From Dinoroseobacter sp039192165 (GTDB taxonomy: Bacteria; Pseudomonadota; Alphaproteobacteria; Rhodobacterales; Rhodobacteraceae): DNA of 64,000 nucleotides. Shown here in pieces: positions 34,436 through 43,276 of the stretch. The notes beneath the pieces were generated by a model. The model saw only the letters and a program-made list of their open reading frames with translations. It was not told the origin of the DNA and ran no database searches. Position 1 is the first letter of the stretch, and the number at the start of each line of letters is the position of its first letter. The translations under genes were made by a program, and so were the position numbers. The DNA lies in contig JBCCXD010000001.1 in assembly GCA_039192165.1 (NCBI GenBank), positions 186,001 to 250,000 on the forward strand. Reading direction: 5' to 3'.

Positions 34436-35581
34436 ATGGATTTCGCACTGACCGAGGAGCAGTCAGCCATCGAGGATATGGCGGTTGCTTTCGGCGCAGA
34501 TCATATCGCGCCTCACGCGCTGGCTTGGGAAAAGTCCGGCACGATCCCGAAAGAGCTTTGGTCAGAGCTTGCCCAACTTGGGTTCGGAGGGCTCTACGTG
34601 TCCGAGGCGTCCGGTGGTTCCGGTCTGAGCCGGCTTGAGGCAACTTTGGTATTTGAGGCTCTTTCCCGTGCCTGCCCCTCTGTTGCGGCGTTTCTGTCGA
34701 TCCACAATATGTGCGCCGCAATGCTCGATAAATTCGGCTCAGACGCGCTGAAGCAGAGATTTCTCGCGCGGGCCATCTCAATGGAGTGCTTCTTCAGCTA
34801 TTGCCTGACCGAGCCAGGCTCCGGTTCGGACGCGGCAGCCCTGAAGACCCGCGCTGCGCGCACGAATGAGGGCTACGCATTGGATGGGACCAAGGCCTTT
34901 ATCTCGGGCGGGGGGTATTCAGACGCCTATATCGTCATGGCCCGTACCGGAGATGATGGCCCCGGTGGCGTGAGCGCCGTCATCGTCGTAGACGGTGCCG
35001 AAGGGCTGAGTTTCGGAGGTCTGGAAGACAAGATGGGTTGGCGTGCGCAACCGACCCGCCAGGTGCAGTTCGATGCCTGCAAGATACCTGCCGAAAACCT
35101 TCTCGGTGAGGAAGGCCACGGCTTTCGATATGCCATGGAAGGGCTTGATGGAGGACGGCTGAACATCGCCGCGTGCTCCCTCGGCGCGGCGCAGGCCGCA
35201 CTCAATCAGACGTTGGCATATATGGGAGAACGGAAGGCCTTTGGGAAATCGATTGACCAGTTTCAAGCGTTGCAGTTCAGGCTTGCCGATATGGAGATCG
35301 AGCTTCAGGCTGCGCGCGTCTTCCTCCGCCAGGCGGCATGGAAGCTCGACTCTGGCGCACCCGATGCCACCAAGCATTGCGCTATGGCGAAAAAATTTGT
35401 CACCGAAGCAGGCAGCCGGATTGTCGATCAGTGCCTTCAGTTGCACGGCGGCTACGGGTATCTGGTCGATTACGGGATCGAAAAACTGGTGCGCGACCTG
35501 CGCGTGCATCAGATCCTTGAGGGGACAAATGAAATCATGCGCCTGATCGTCAGCCGCCACATGCTTGCAGAGCGCGCCTGA
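34436..35581 (+). CDS. Acyl-CoA dehydrogenase (isobutyryl-CoA dehydrogenase-like)
   Basis: 381-residue FAD-dependent acyl-CoA dehydrogenase. CFFSYCLTEPGSGSDAAALK is the FAD/substrate motif, and HGGYGYLVDYGIEKLVRD with QILEGTNEIMR the conserved C-terminal region. Its place before the hydratase/hydrolase and mmsB genes suggests oxidation of isobutyryl-CoA (valine pathway). ATG at 34436 gives the family start MDFALTEEQSAIED; the frame is open upstream to 34340 but across the palindrome. Confidence 0.9.
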   Translation: MDFALTEEQSAIEDMAVAFGADHIAPHALAWEKSGTIPKELWSELAQLGFGGLYVSEASGGSGLSRLEATLVFEALSRACPSVAAFLSIHNMCAAMLDKFGSDALKQRFLARAISMECFFSYCLTEPGSGSDAAALKTRAARTNEGYALDGTKAFISGGGYSDAYIVMARTGDDGPGGVSAVIVVDGAEGLSFGGLEDKMGWRAQPTRQVQFDACKIPAENLLGEEGHGFRYAMEGLDGGRLNIAACSLGAAQAALNQTLAYMGERKAFGKSIDQFQALQFRLADMEIELQAARVFLRQAAWKLDSGAPDATKHCAMAKKFVTEAGSRIVDQCLQLHGGYGYLVDYGIEKLVRDLRVHQILEGTNEIMRLIVSRHMLAERA

Positions 35582-35583
35582 GA

Positions 35584-36630
35584 ATGGCCGACATCATTGT
35601 TCGACGCGAAGGCAAGGCAGGTTGTATTACGCTTAACCGGCCTGAAGCGCTGAACGCGCTGACCTACGATATGTGTCTTGAAATAAAGGCAGCGCTGGAA
35701 GATTGGCGCACAGACGCGGATATCGCGATCCTGATTTTCGATGCGACCGGGGATCGCGCGTTTTGCGCAGGTGGCGACATTGTGGAGATGTACGAAACCG
35801 GCAAGGCTGGCAATTTTGCCTATGGCCAGAAGTTTTGGGCAGATGAATACAGGATGAACGCGGCACTCGCGAAGTATCCTAAGCCAATTGTGAGTTTTCT
35901 ACAGGGCTTCACCATGGGCGGTGGCGTGGGTGTCGGTTGCCATGCCTCCCACCGGATCGTGGGGGAGAGCAGCCAGATCGCCATGCCGGAATGCGGGATC
36001 GGCCTCGTGCCGGATGTCGGCGGTACAGCAATTCTGGCACGCGCCCCGGGTCGTCTGGGAGCCTATTTCGGGACCACGGGTGCGCGAATGGGGCCCGGCG
36101 ATGCGATCCTGACCGGGTTCGGCGACACCTTTATACCGGAAGGCGTTTGGGCGGATCTCAAGACGGACCTGATTGAAAACGGAGATGCCGGGTCTGTGAA
36201 AGAGGCAGCCAACGCGCCTCCACCTGCCTCGATTGCAAAACACCAAAACGAAATTGATCGCTTGTTCGCTGGGGCCGACGCCGCGGCGATCCTGGACAGG
36301 CTTGAAACCGCGCAGACTCCGCTTGCTGAGACGTCGATGAAAGCCTTTCAACGTGCGGCGCCCTTGTCGGTAGCGGCCACCTTGCGGATGCTGAACACGC
36401 TCGGACCAGCCCCAAGTATCGAGGATGCGCTGCGGCAGGAATACCGTTTCACCGCGCGCGCAGCCGAAAAAGCAGACTTCATTGAGGGCATACGCGCGCA
36501 GATCATCGATAAGGATCGCAACCCGCAGTGGCGCCACGCGTCGGTGCGCGAAGTGAGCGCGGCAGACATCACCGGTATTCTGGCACCACTGGGGCCGAAC
36601 GAACTGACATTTGGGGGAGAGGACAAATGA
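35584..36630 (+). CDS. Enoyl-CoA hydratase/isomerase family protein, probable 3-hydroxyisobutyryl-CoA hydrolase
   Basis: 348 residues, longer than ordinary crotonases because of a C-terminal helical region, as in 3-hydroxyisobutyryl-CoA hydrolase (HIBCH). Crotonase-fold motifs: ITLNRPEALNALTYDM, RAFCAGGDIVEMYE, FTMGGGVGVGCHASHRIVGE and MPECGIGLVPDVGGT, whose Glu is catalytic in HIBCH. It begins 2 nt after the acyl-CoA dehydrogenase stop and overlaps mmsB by 4 nt, forming a translationally coupled valine-degradation operon. Confidence 0.9.
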   Translation: MADIIVRREGKAGCITLNRPEALNALTYDMCLEIKAALEDWRTDADIAILIFDATGDRAFCAGGDIVEMYETGKAGNFAYGQKFWADEYRMNAALAKYPKPIVSFLQGFTMGGGVGVGCHASHRIVGESSQIAMPECGIGLVPDVGGTAILARAPGRLGAYFGTTGARMGPGDAILTGFGDTFIPEGVWADLKTDLIENGDAGSVKEAANAPPPASIAKHQNEIDRLFAGADAAAILDRLETAQTPLAETSMKAFQRAAPLSVAATLRMLNTLGPAPSIEDALRQEYRFTARAAEKADFIEGIRAQIIDKDRNPQWRHASVREVSAADITGILAPLGPNELTFGGEDK

Positions 36631-37502
36631 AGATCGGATTTATTGGTCTCGGGAACATGGGCGCGCCCATGGCCGCGAACCTCGCAAAGGCCGGACATAC
36701 GGTTTTGGGGTTTGATACGGCAGCGCCCTGCCCCGCCGGCGTCACAGCGGCCGAAAACGCTGGTGCTGCGGCACAGGGCGCCGAGATTGTGATCACCATG
36801 CTTCCAAACGGCGCGATCCTGCGTGCGGTTGCAGACGAGGTTGTGCCCGCAATGGCGCAAGGCGCGATTTTACTCGACTGCTCGACAGTCGATGTTGAAA
36901 GTGCGCGCGCGGTTGCGGCGCACGCCAGCGATGCAGGGCTTGGGTTTCTTGATGCGCCGGTCTCGGGTGGCACCGGAGGCGCAACGGCGGGAACGCTCAC
37001 CTTTATGGTTGGCGGCACGGAGGATGCGTTTGCAACAGCCAAGCCGGTCTTTGAAATCATGGGCCAGAAGGCCGTTCATTGCGGGGCTGCAGGCAACGGA
37101 CAGGCTGCAAAGATCTGTAATAATATGATCCTCGGCGTCACCATGATTGCCACCTGCGAGGCCTTTGCGCTGGCGGATAAACTGGGCCTCTCGCGGGATG
37201 CGATGTTTGACGTGGTCTCGACATCGTCAGGTTACAGCTGGTCGATGAACGCCTATTGCCCCGCGCCCGGCATTGGACCGCATAGCCCGGCCGACAATGA
37301 CTATCAGCCCGGTTTCGCGGCGGGCCTGATGCTGAAAGACTTGCGCCTTAGCCAGCAAGCGGCCGAAGCCGTCGATGCTGACACCCCAATGGGCGCCAGC
37401 GCCACGGCACTTTATGAGGAATTTGCGGAAACCGAGGGACAGGCCGAAAAAGACTTCTCGGCGATGCTGCCGCGGTTCGAAAGGCGTAGCCGGGCCAGCT
37501 GA
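36627..37502 (+). CDS. mmsB: 3-Hydroxyisobutyrate dehydrogenase
   Basis: 291-residue NAD-dependent dehydrogenase converting 3-hydroxyisobutyrate to methylmalonate semialdehyde, the substrate of MmsA. N-terminal GFIGLGNMGAPMAANLAKAG, LDAPVSGGTGGATAGTL and the catalytic Lys in GNGQAAKICNNM are all present. The ATG at 36627 overlaps the upstream stop as ATGA. The C-terminal region includes the family segment DFSAMLPRF. Confidence 0.96.
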   Translation: MKIGFIGLGNMGAPMAANLAKAGHTVLGFDTAAPCPAGVTAAENAGAAAQGAEIVITMLPNGAILRAVADEVVPAMAQGAILLDCSTVDVESARAVAAHASDAGLGFLDAPVSGGTGGATAGTLTFMVGGTEDAFATAKPVFEIMGQKAVHCGAAGNGQAAKICNNMILGVTMIATCEAFALADKLGLSRDAMFDVVSTSSGYSWSMNAYCPAPGIGPHSPADNDYQPGFAAGLMLKDLRLSQQAAEAVDADTPMGASATALYEEFAETEGQAEKDFSAMLPRFERRSRAS

Positions 37503-37573
37503 CACAAAAGAAGCGGCGTTGCCCAGTCGGCATATGGCGCGCAGCCTCGGCTTGCTCGAAAGATCAGTACGTC

Positions 37574-38350
37574 CTAGCGGCCTTCGAAATGAGGAGGCCG
37601 TTTTTCAAGGAACGCCAAAACGCCTTCCTTAAAGTCGCGGGTCTGACCGCACCTGCCTTGCAACTTTGCTTCGAGTGCGAGTTGAGAGTCCAAGTCGTTG
37701 TTGTAGCTTTCGCGCAGGGCCCGTTTGACCCCGCCATAGGCTGCTGTGGGCCCAGCCGCCAGCTGTGCCGCGCGCGCCTTCCATGTCTCAGCGAAGTGTT
37801 CATCCGAGACAGCCTGCCAGATCATGCCCCAGTCATCGGCCTGCCGGGCAGAGATCGGTTCGGCAAAAAGCGCAGCCCCCATTGCCTTTGCAAACCCCAT
37901 CTGGCGCGGAAGCCAATAGGTGCCGCCCGCATCAGGCAGAAGACCTATCCTGGTAAACGCCTGAAGAAAAACAGCACTTTCGGTCGCAATCACAACATCT
38001 GACGCGAGAGCAAGGTTTGCGCCGGCCCCTGCCGCTGCGCCGTTCACAGCTGAGATCGTCGGTATCGGGCAGTCGAAAATCGCGCGCAGCATTGGTTCAT
38101 ACTCGTCGCGCAGGGTCCGTTCCAGATCGAGGTTGTCGGCATTGGCACGGTCACCAAGGTCCTGGCCGGAACAAAAGGCGCGACCTGCACCGATCAGTAC
38201 CGCGACCCTTGCCTCCCGCCCTGCCCGCCGGAGCGCGTCGAGCAGCTCGGCCCGCATCTGCGCGTTCAGCGCATTCATCAGGTCCGGCCGGTTCAGCGTT
38301 ATGATGGCCTGTCCTTCGGTAACTTCGTAAATGATGGTCTGATAGTCCAT
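37574..38350 (-). CDS. Enoyl-CoA hydratase-related protein (PaaG-like)
   Basis: 258-residue crotonase-fold protein. ITLNRPDLMNALNAQMRAE and RAFCSGQDLGDR supply the CoA and oxyanion loops, and FLQAFTRIGLLPDAGGTYWLP carries Asp rather than the second catalytic Glu, a PaaG-like pattern. This suggests isomerase or epoxide-type chemistry rather than plain hydration. ATG at 38350 is preferred over an upstream start at 38449. It converges with the valine operon (71 nt from mmsB). Confidence 0.85.
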   Translation of the reverse strand: MDYQTIIYEVTEGQAIITLNRPDLMNALNAQMRAELLDALRRAGREARVAVLIGAGRAFCSGQDLGDRANADNLDLERTLRDEYEPMLRAIFDCPIPTISAVNGAAAGAGANLALASDVVIATESAVFLQAFTRIGLLPDAGGTYWLPRQMGFAKAMGAALFAEPISARQADDWGMIWQAVSDEHFAETWKARAAQLAAGPTAAYGGVKRALRESYNNDLDSQLALEAKLQGRCGQTRDFKEGVLAFLEKRPPHFEGR

Positions 38351-38530
38351 CCCGCACCGCTCCTGCTGTTGGTCTTCTGAAACTCTTAGCAGGTTAATAC
38401 ACCGTGTTAAGGGAGACGCAGGGTCATTTTTTTCATCCAGCGAAGCCAAAAGATAATTCGGGCGCCCGAAATCGCGCGACCTGGGGAGAGACCAACTACA
38501 AGCGAGCAGTGGCTCTCTTCGGCCCGGCGG

Positions 38531-38737
38531 TCAGACGCTGCCGAAGCCCCCTTTCAGGGCGTATGCGACAAGGGCCAGAACAAACGCGCCAAGGATCAGC
38601 CGAACAAGCCACTTCAGCGAGTCCTCAATGGAATTCAGCCGGTTTTCGACATTGATGCGATGCACTTCTTCAACCGCATTGCGGGTTTCGACCACAATCA
38701 GGCGCGCCTCAATCGCGCGTTGCCACTCTTCGGTCAT
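38531..38737 (-). CDS. Small membrane protein, XhlA-like (lysis accessory)
   Basis: 68 residues: an amphipathic coiled-coil N-terminus (EWQRAIEARLIVVETRNAVE, residues 4-23) and one C-terminal transmembrane helix (LVRLILGAFVLALVAYALKGG). This layout resembles the phage XhlA/hemolysin family, small membrane proteins that sit beside holins. It overlaps the holin gene by 4 nt, so it is translated together with it. Identification is by topology and neighbours. Confidence 0.65.
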   Translation of the reverse strand: MTEEWQRAIEARLIVVETRNAVEEVHRINVENRLNSIEDSLKWLVRLILGAFVLALVAYALKGGFGSV

Positions 38738-39252
38738 CGACCGGTCCTCCAGTCATCAAGCGCCGCATTCGGCGCGACTGGATTTGCAGCACCTGCGTTC
38801 GTGCGCTTCTCAGCCACGCGGCGTTCGCGAAACCCTTCGGCCCGATGATAGCTTTGCAACAGACTATTCTGAAATTCCTGGCTTTTTGTTTGATGGCGAG
38901 CGCCAAAATAAAATGACACAATCGCACCAAGCAACCACCACATCGGCTCAGGCACGAGAGACAGACCGGCCATACGGTCGGCAAACCAGACCGGGTCCAT
39001 CATCGCCAGTACGAAGAGACCCAGTGTGCCGAAAGCAAGTGCCGGGCGGGGCAAACGGTTCAGACCGTTGATCACCCGGTCAAACAGAGACAGACCTGCG
39101 TATTGAAACTCTCCGCCGAATTGTGACAGAGCGCCCCGGGTGAGTTCATGATGGCGTTCGGCACGGGCTTCGGCGTTTTCTCGAAAAATCTCTAATGTGT
39201 CTTTTGCACCGGCCCCAAAGACTAAGTCCATCAAGCGCTGAATCAATCCCAT
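38734..39252 (-). CDS. GTA-type holin (3TM holin for gene transfer agent release)
   Basis: 172 residues with two or three membrane segments (ALAFGTLGLFVLAMMDPVWF, and WWLLGAIVSFYFGARHQT), a charged N-terminus and a polar C-terminal tail. FRENAEARAERHHE and FDRVINGLNRLPRP look like the conserved 'holin of 3TMs' family used to release gene transfer agents. It overlaps the endolysin gene by 10 nt and the XhlA-like gene by 4 nt. Holin opens the inner membrane to the endolysin. Confidence 0.8.
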   Translation of the reverse strand: MGLIQRLMDLVFGAGAKDTLEIFRENAEARAERHHELTRGALSQFGGEFQYAGLSLFDRVINGLNRLPRPALAFGTLGLFVLAMMDPVWFADRMAGLSLVPEPMWWLLGAIVSFYFGARHQTKSQEFQNSLLQSYHRAEGFRERRVAEKRTNAGAANPVAPNAALDDWRTGR

Positions 39253-39854
39253 GCCGCTGTCCGGGCGCGATGCTCGGCCTCCGTCAGATGATAGCGGGAT
39301 GAAATGAACTCTTCAGCACGACGGATCCAACCACCTTTTCCGCCGTCCCGACGCCGCGCGAACTTTCGCGACGCTGGCCGACCATCCGCCAAAGCATAGT
39401 AGTAATTGCGTCGCGCGATGCCGTAGGCGTCCGTCAGGTGATCAGGGGCCCTTGCTTGCCCCTTCTGCGCAGAGGCAATCGTCTGTGGCCCGATAACGCC
39501 GTCCACGGCCAGATCGAACCCCATCTCGTTCAAAAGGCGTTGGAGTATTCTTACCGCGTTGCTGCCCGCATTCACATACATGTCAAAAACGCTTGGCTGC
39601 AAACCATCTGGCAGGGAGGCCAGACGGGGCGCATGAAAGTAGTGGCGCAGAAAGAGTGCGATCGCGTCAGCGCGGCTTACGGCATGAACGTCAGCAACGG
39701 TGATCTTGTCATCGCCGTCCAAATCCAGCCCGAGACGCCTGAGTGTCTTCAGTGTCACGCCAAACTTGGTGGCACCGCCTGGATCATCCGGGTCGTCCAC
39801 AAAGCCGCCTTCGCGGGCGACGATTTCTCGTGCAAGATCATGTACGGAGCGCAC
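39243..39854 (-). CDS. GTA-type endolysin (glycoside hydrolase 108 with peptidoglycan-binding domain)
   Basis: 203 residues. The GH108 N-acetylmuramidase domain carries the catalytic Glu in REGGFVDDPDDPGGATKFGV. A C-terminal peptidoglycan-binding-3-like region (IGPQTIASAQKGQARAPDHL) follows. The GTG at 39852-39854 has GGAAAGGG at good distance upstream, while the ATG at 39872 lacks a ribosome site, so I chose the GTG. It resembles the rcc00555-type endolysin that releases Rhodobacter capsulatus GTA particles. It overlaps holin and sits beside ccmE, far from any GTA structural gene in this window. Confidence 0.82.
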   Translation of the reverse strand: MRSVHDLAREIVAREGGFVDDPDDPGGATKFGVTLKTLRRLGLDLDGDDKITVADVHAVSRADAIALFLRHYFHAPRLASLPDGLQPSVFDMYVNAGSNAVRILQRLLNEMGFDLAVDGVIGPQTIASAQKGQARAPDHLTDAYGIARRNYYYALADGRPASRKFARRRDGGKGGWIRRAEEFISSRYHLTEAEHRARTAAWD

Positions 39855-39946
39855 GGGGCACCCTTTCCGCATAGTTAAACATGCAGAAAGAGTGCGGAAA
39901 CCATATTAAGAAAACGGCAGCCCACCGTGCGCTGCCCGTTGCCTGA

Positions 39947-40426
39947 TCAAGACTCGCTGCCGACGCCGCTATGACCGGCGTCGGGATTATCCGGATCACG
40001 ATAGACGCCCTGTTCTTTCAGAGCATCTACAACCTCTTTCGGCATATAGGTCTCGTCATGGCGCGCCAGAACCTCGGTGGCCACAAAGATGCCATCGCGC
40101 ATCGAGCCAGTGGCGACCGTGCCTTCATTTTCTCCAAACAAATCAGGCAAAACGCCAGTGTAGCTCACCGGAATAGAAGCGCCACCATCTGTCACCATGA
40201 ACGTGATCGTCTCGGATTCACCCCGGACCAAAGTGCCCTCTTCAACCAGCCCCCCAATGCGGAACACCTCGGTCTCCGGAGGCATGGATTCCGCCACCTG
40301 GCTTGGCGACCGAAAGAAGTTGATCCCATCCCGCATTGCATAGCCGATCAACGCTGTCGCCGCTGCAAGGCAGACGAGCGCCGCGCCAATGACTTGAATC
40401 CTGCGCTTCTTCTTCAGCCCGCGCAT
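39947..40426 (-). CDS. ccmE: Cytochrome c maturation protein CcmE (heme chaperone)
   Basis: 159-residue periplasmic heme chaperone, anchored by an N-terminal helix (VIGAALVCLAAATALIGYAM). The heme-attaching His and nearby Tyr lie in LARHDETYMPKEV, and the beta-barrel core has VSYTGVLPDLFGENEGTVATG. It receives heme from CcmC and passes it to the CcmF/H lyase. No other ccm gene is in this window; argC is directly upstream (31-nt gap). Confidence 0.95.
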   Translation of the reverse strand: MRGLKKKRRIQVIGAALVCLAAATALIGYAMRDGINFFRSPSQVAESMPPETEVFRIGGLVEEGTLVRGESETITFMVTDGGASIPVSYTGVLPDLFGENEGTVATGSMRDGIFVATEVLARHDETYMPKEVVDALKEQGVYRDPDNPDAGHSGVGSES

Positions 40427-40457
40427 TGCGCTTCTCCGATCAAATCTTGCACGCAGA

Positions 40458-41483
40458 TCATGGGAATACAGGGGCCAGCATTAATCCCGTCGTCTCCTCA
40501 ATACCTAACATCAGGTTGGCGTTCTGCAACGCCTGGCCAGAGCTGCCTTTGGTGAGATTGTCGAGCGCAGCAATCACAATCGCACGGCCATCGATCCGAT
40601 CGCGCACAACACCAATATGCACAAAGTTAGAGCCCCGGACATGCCGGGTAGACGGATGCTCGCCTTCCGGCAAAACATGAATAAATGCCTCATCCTCATA
40701 GGCGTCCGCCAGGGCATCATAGATCTCACCTGCTTCACCCTGAACATAAACTGTGGCAAGTATACCTCTGTTTGCAGGCAATAAATGCGGCGTGAATTGC
40801 ACTTGTACAGGCCGACCTGCAATAGCGGAGAATTCCTGATCGAACTCCCCGAGATGTCTGTGCGTCCCGCCTGCCGCATAAGCGTGTCCGCCTTCTGACA
40901 ATTCGGCATGTAGCAGGTTCTCTTTCAAGGACCGCCCTGCGCCCGACACGCCGGTTTTGAGATCTATGATGATCTGGTCCAGATCGATAACACCTGCCGC
41001 GATCAAAGGCCGCAGAGCATACTGACCTGTCGCCGCATTGCACCCGGTGCCAGCGACCAAGCGCGCGTCGCGGATCTCCTCTCGATAGAACTCCGTCAGC
41101 CCATAGACTGCGTCTTTCTGAAGATCGGGCGCATCATGGCTGCCGCCATACCACTTGGTGTATTCGCTGGCGTCCCGCAACCGGAAGTCGGCGGACAAAT
41201 CAACCACCTTTAAACTGCGCGGCAGATTGGCAATGACCGCCTGGCTGGTTGCATGCGGCAAGGCGCAGAACACCAGATCAACGGCGCTCAGGTCGAGCTC
41301 ATCTATTTTTTGCAGAACCGGCAAATCAAGATGGCGCAAATGCGGGAATACACTGGCCATGCTCTGTCCGGCTTTTCGGTCAGCAGACAGGGCAGTAATG
41401 CGGATTTGCGGATGGGTTGCGATAAGACGCACCAATTCTGCGCCGGTATAGCCAGAGGCCCCGAGAATGGCGACATTATACAT
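40458..41483 (-). CDS. argC: N-acetyl-gamma-glutamyl-phosphate reductase
   Basis: 341-residue ArgC, the third step of arginine biosynthesis. The Rossmann start AILGASGYTGAELVRLIATH, the catalytic Cys in VAGTGCNAATGQYALRPL and the late His in FTPHLLPANRGILATVY are seen. Type 1 length. It is next to ccmE, an arrangement in which argC adjoins cytochrome c maturation genes as in Rhodobacter. Confidence 0.95.
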   Translation of the reverse strand: MYNVAILGASGYTGAELVRLIATHPQIRITALSADRKAGQSMASVFPHLRHLDLPVLQKIDELDLSAVDLVFCALPHATSQAVIANLPRSLKVVDLSADFRLRDASEYTKWYGGSHDAPDLQKDAVYGLTEFYREEIRDARLVAGTGCNAATGQYALRPLIAAGVIDLDQIIIDLKTGVSGAGRSLKENLLHAELSEGGHAYAAGGTHRHLGEFDQEFSAIAGRPVQVQFTPHLLPANRGILATVYVQGEAGEIYDALADAYEDEAFIHVLPEGEHPSTRHVRGSNFVHIGVVRDRIDGRAIVIAALDNLTKGSSGQALQNANLMLGIEETTGLMLAPVFP

Positions 41484-41516
41484 AAGATTTACCTTCTAGT
41501 GACTTGATAGATCGAC

Positions 41517-42338
41517 TTATTCTACGTCCGCTTCGCGGAACTCGATCTTTCGTCGCAGAAACTGTGTGGCCTTGTTAGATACAGATTTCGGATCGCCAGT
41601 TGTCAGAAATGCCGGTTCTGCTCCCAGGCCCAGCATATCCGGATGCCGTTGCAGATAGTCCTCGAGGCTGGCCGCCACAAGGTTTGCCTGGCTGAAGACC
41701 TTTACATCTGACCCAAGCGCGTCCTGAAACACATCCTCCATAAGGGGGTAATGAGTGCAGCCAAGGATGGCGGCTTCGGGATGCGGCATTCGCCGCTTGA
41801 GCGCCTCCACATGAGACCGTACCAGCGCTTCGGCGAGGATCATGTCCCCGTCTTCGATCGCATCGACAACGCCCCCACAGGGCTGCGCTTCCACATCAAC
41901 ACCAATTGCCCGAAACGCCAATTCACGTTGAAAGGCGCGGCTTGAAACGGTTGCAGGGGTCGCAAAGAGCGCAACGTGCTTGGTTTCGACTTCGCGGGGG
42001 GGAGAGTTGTCGCCCCATTGCCGTTCTGTCAGCGCTTCGATCAGCGGCACGAAAACGCCCAATACCCGCTTTTCCGGCGGGATCCAGCTTTCCTGCATCC
42101 GCTTCAGCGCCGCTGCTGAGGCCGTGTTGCAGGCCAGAATGACCAGATCGCAACCTTCATCCCATAAACGCTCTACCGCTGCAGTGGTAAGCGCATAAAC
42201 ATCGTCGGCATCGCGCACGCCGTATGGCGTATGCTTGTTGTCGCCAAAATAGACGAAAGGCACCTCAGGCAGACGCTTGGACACGGCATCAAGTACGGTC
42301 AATCCGCCCAACCCACTATCGAAAACGCCAACTGCCAT
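41517..42338 (-). CDS. murI: Glutamate racemase
   Basis: 273-residue MurI making D-glutamate for peptidoglycan. VFDSGLGGLTVL, the two catalytic cysteines in LACNTASAAAL and LGCTHYPLMEDV, and YFGDNKHTPYG are present. Its ATG shares one base with the stop of the acyltransferase gene upstream, suggesting cotranscription; argC lies 33 nt downstream. Confidence 0.94.
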   Translation of the reverse strand: MAVGVFDSGLGGLTVLDAVSKRLPEVPFVYFGDNKHTPYGVRDADDVYALTTAAVERLWDEGCDLVILACNTASAAALKRMQESWIPPEKRVLGVFVPLIEALTERQWGDNSPPREVETKHVALFATPATVSSRAFQRELAFRAIGVDVEAQPCGGVVDAIEDGDMILAEALVRSHVEALKRRMPHPEAAILGCTHYPLMEDVFQDALGSDVKVFSQANLVAASLEDYLQRHPDMLGLGAEPAFLTTGDPKSVSNKATQFLRRKIEFREADVE

Positions 42339-43216
42339 CAGGATTTATGCTTCTGTTCGAATTCATAGCCGTAGCCGTAATCGGGCAAAGGCCGTGGTGA
42401 CAAGCGATAGGTCGCCTCGCGCAGAAAGTCCATCATCGCTTTGGGATCGCCGACATAAGGGTCCAGTTCAGAGCGCTGGATAGGAGCGCCGATCACGACA
42501 GGCACCGGCTCTCCCACTTTCGATTTGAACTCCTTGATCAGGAGCGCCATGCGCAAGGTCGCATGCACGTGGCTCGCGATCTGGAACAGCCGCGAGTTGT
42601 GCCCCTCGAAGAAGACAGGAACGATGGTCGCTTGGCTTTTGGCAATCATCCGCGCGGTGAAACTTCTCCAGCCCGGATCCATCGGATAGCCAAAAGGCCG
42701 CGCGGCGGTGCTGACGGTTCCACCCGGGAAAATCCCGATGGCTCCGCCCTCACCAAGAAACCGCAGTGACTCGCGGCGTGTGGCGACGTTCAGGGCAACG
42801 GCGTCTTTGTCTCCTTCGAAAGAAACCGGAAGGATGATCTTCTCCAGATCCTTCGCCTTGCGAAACACCTGATTGGCCAGAATTCTGTACTCGTCGCGCC
42901 GATGGCTCAGGATTTTTCCTATCATCAGACCGTCGAGAATTCCAAAAGGGTGGTTTGCGATCACGATCAGCGGGCCGTCGACGGGAATGTTGTCCAAGGC
43001 TCCGCCGGTGACATCCAGGCTCAGACCATACCGGTCTGCCATCACATCCCAGAAGTTGCGGCCCTTCGCGACCTCGACCTCATAGCCGGCAGCCTGTCTG
43101 ATCAGCCGCATACGCCCGGTAACGTTCTCCGTTACCCGGATCAGGGCGCGTCCCGCGCGGGAGCGCGCTGAGGACGCGTAGCTGATATCGCGTGCGACAC
43201 CGCTCTTGGTCTGCAT
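42338..43216 (-). CDS. Lysophospholipid acyltransferase family protein
   Basis: 292 residues. The HX4D acyltransferase motif is NHPFGILD (residues near 95), with IGIFPGGTVSTAARPFG as the glycerophosphate/acceptor motif and FEGHNSRLFQIAS after it. Such PlsC-fold proteins acylate lysophospholipids or lyso-ornithine lipids; the acceptor cannot be decided. The frame can also start at a TTG (43231); I prefer the ATG at 43216, which has GGAG nine nt upstream. Confidence 0.85.
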   Translation of the reverse strand: MQTKSGVARDISYASSARSRAGRALIRVTENVTGRMRLIRQAAGYEVEVAKGRNFWDVMADRYGLSLDVTGGALDNIPVDGPLIVIANHPFGILDGLMIGKILSHRRDEYRILANQVFRKAKDLEKIILPVSFEGDKDAVALNVATRRESLRFLGEGGAIGIFPGGTVSTAARPFGYPMDPGWRSFTARMIAKSQATIVPVFFEGHNSRLFQIASHVHATLRMALLIKEFKSKVGEPVPVVIGAPIQRSELDPYVGDPKAMMDFLREATYRLSPRPLPDYGYGYEFEQKHKS

Positions 43217-43276
43217 GCAGACGATCTCCAATGACCTTCAGGGGGAACTAGCGCATCTAGGTCTCGGGTTCCAAGC

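Noticed and set aside
38394..38410. TTAA-N9-TTAA upstream of the enoyl-CoA hydratase gene, resembling a CtrA site
   Set aside because: CtrA sites have a 7-nt spacing between TTAA elements; the 9-nt spacing does not fit and the arms are imperfect.
39875..39909. Two TTAA sequences upstream of the endolysin gene as a CtrA site
   Set aside because: They are 27 nt apart rather than 7, so only an isolated half site could be claimed.
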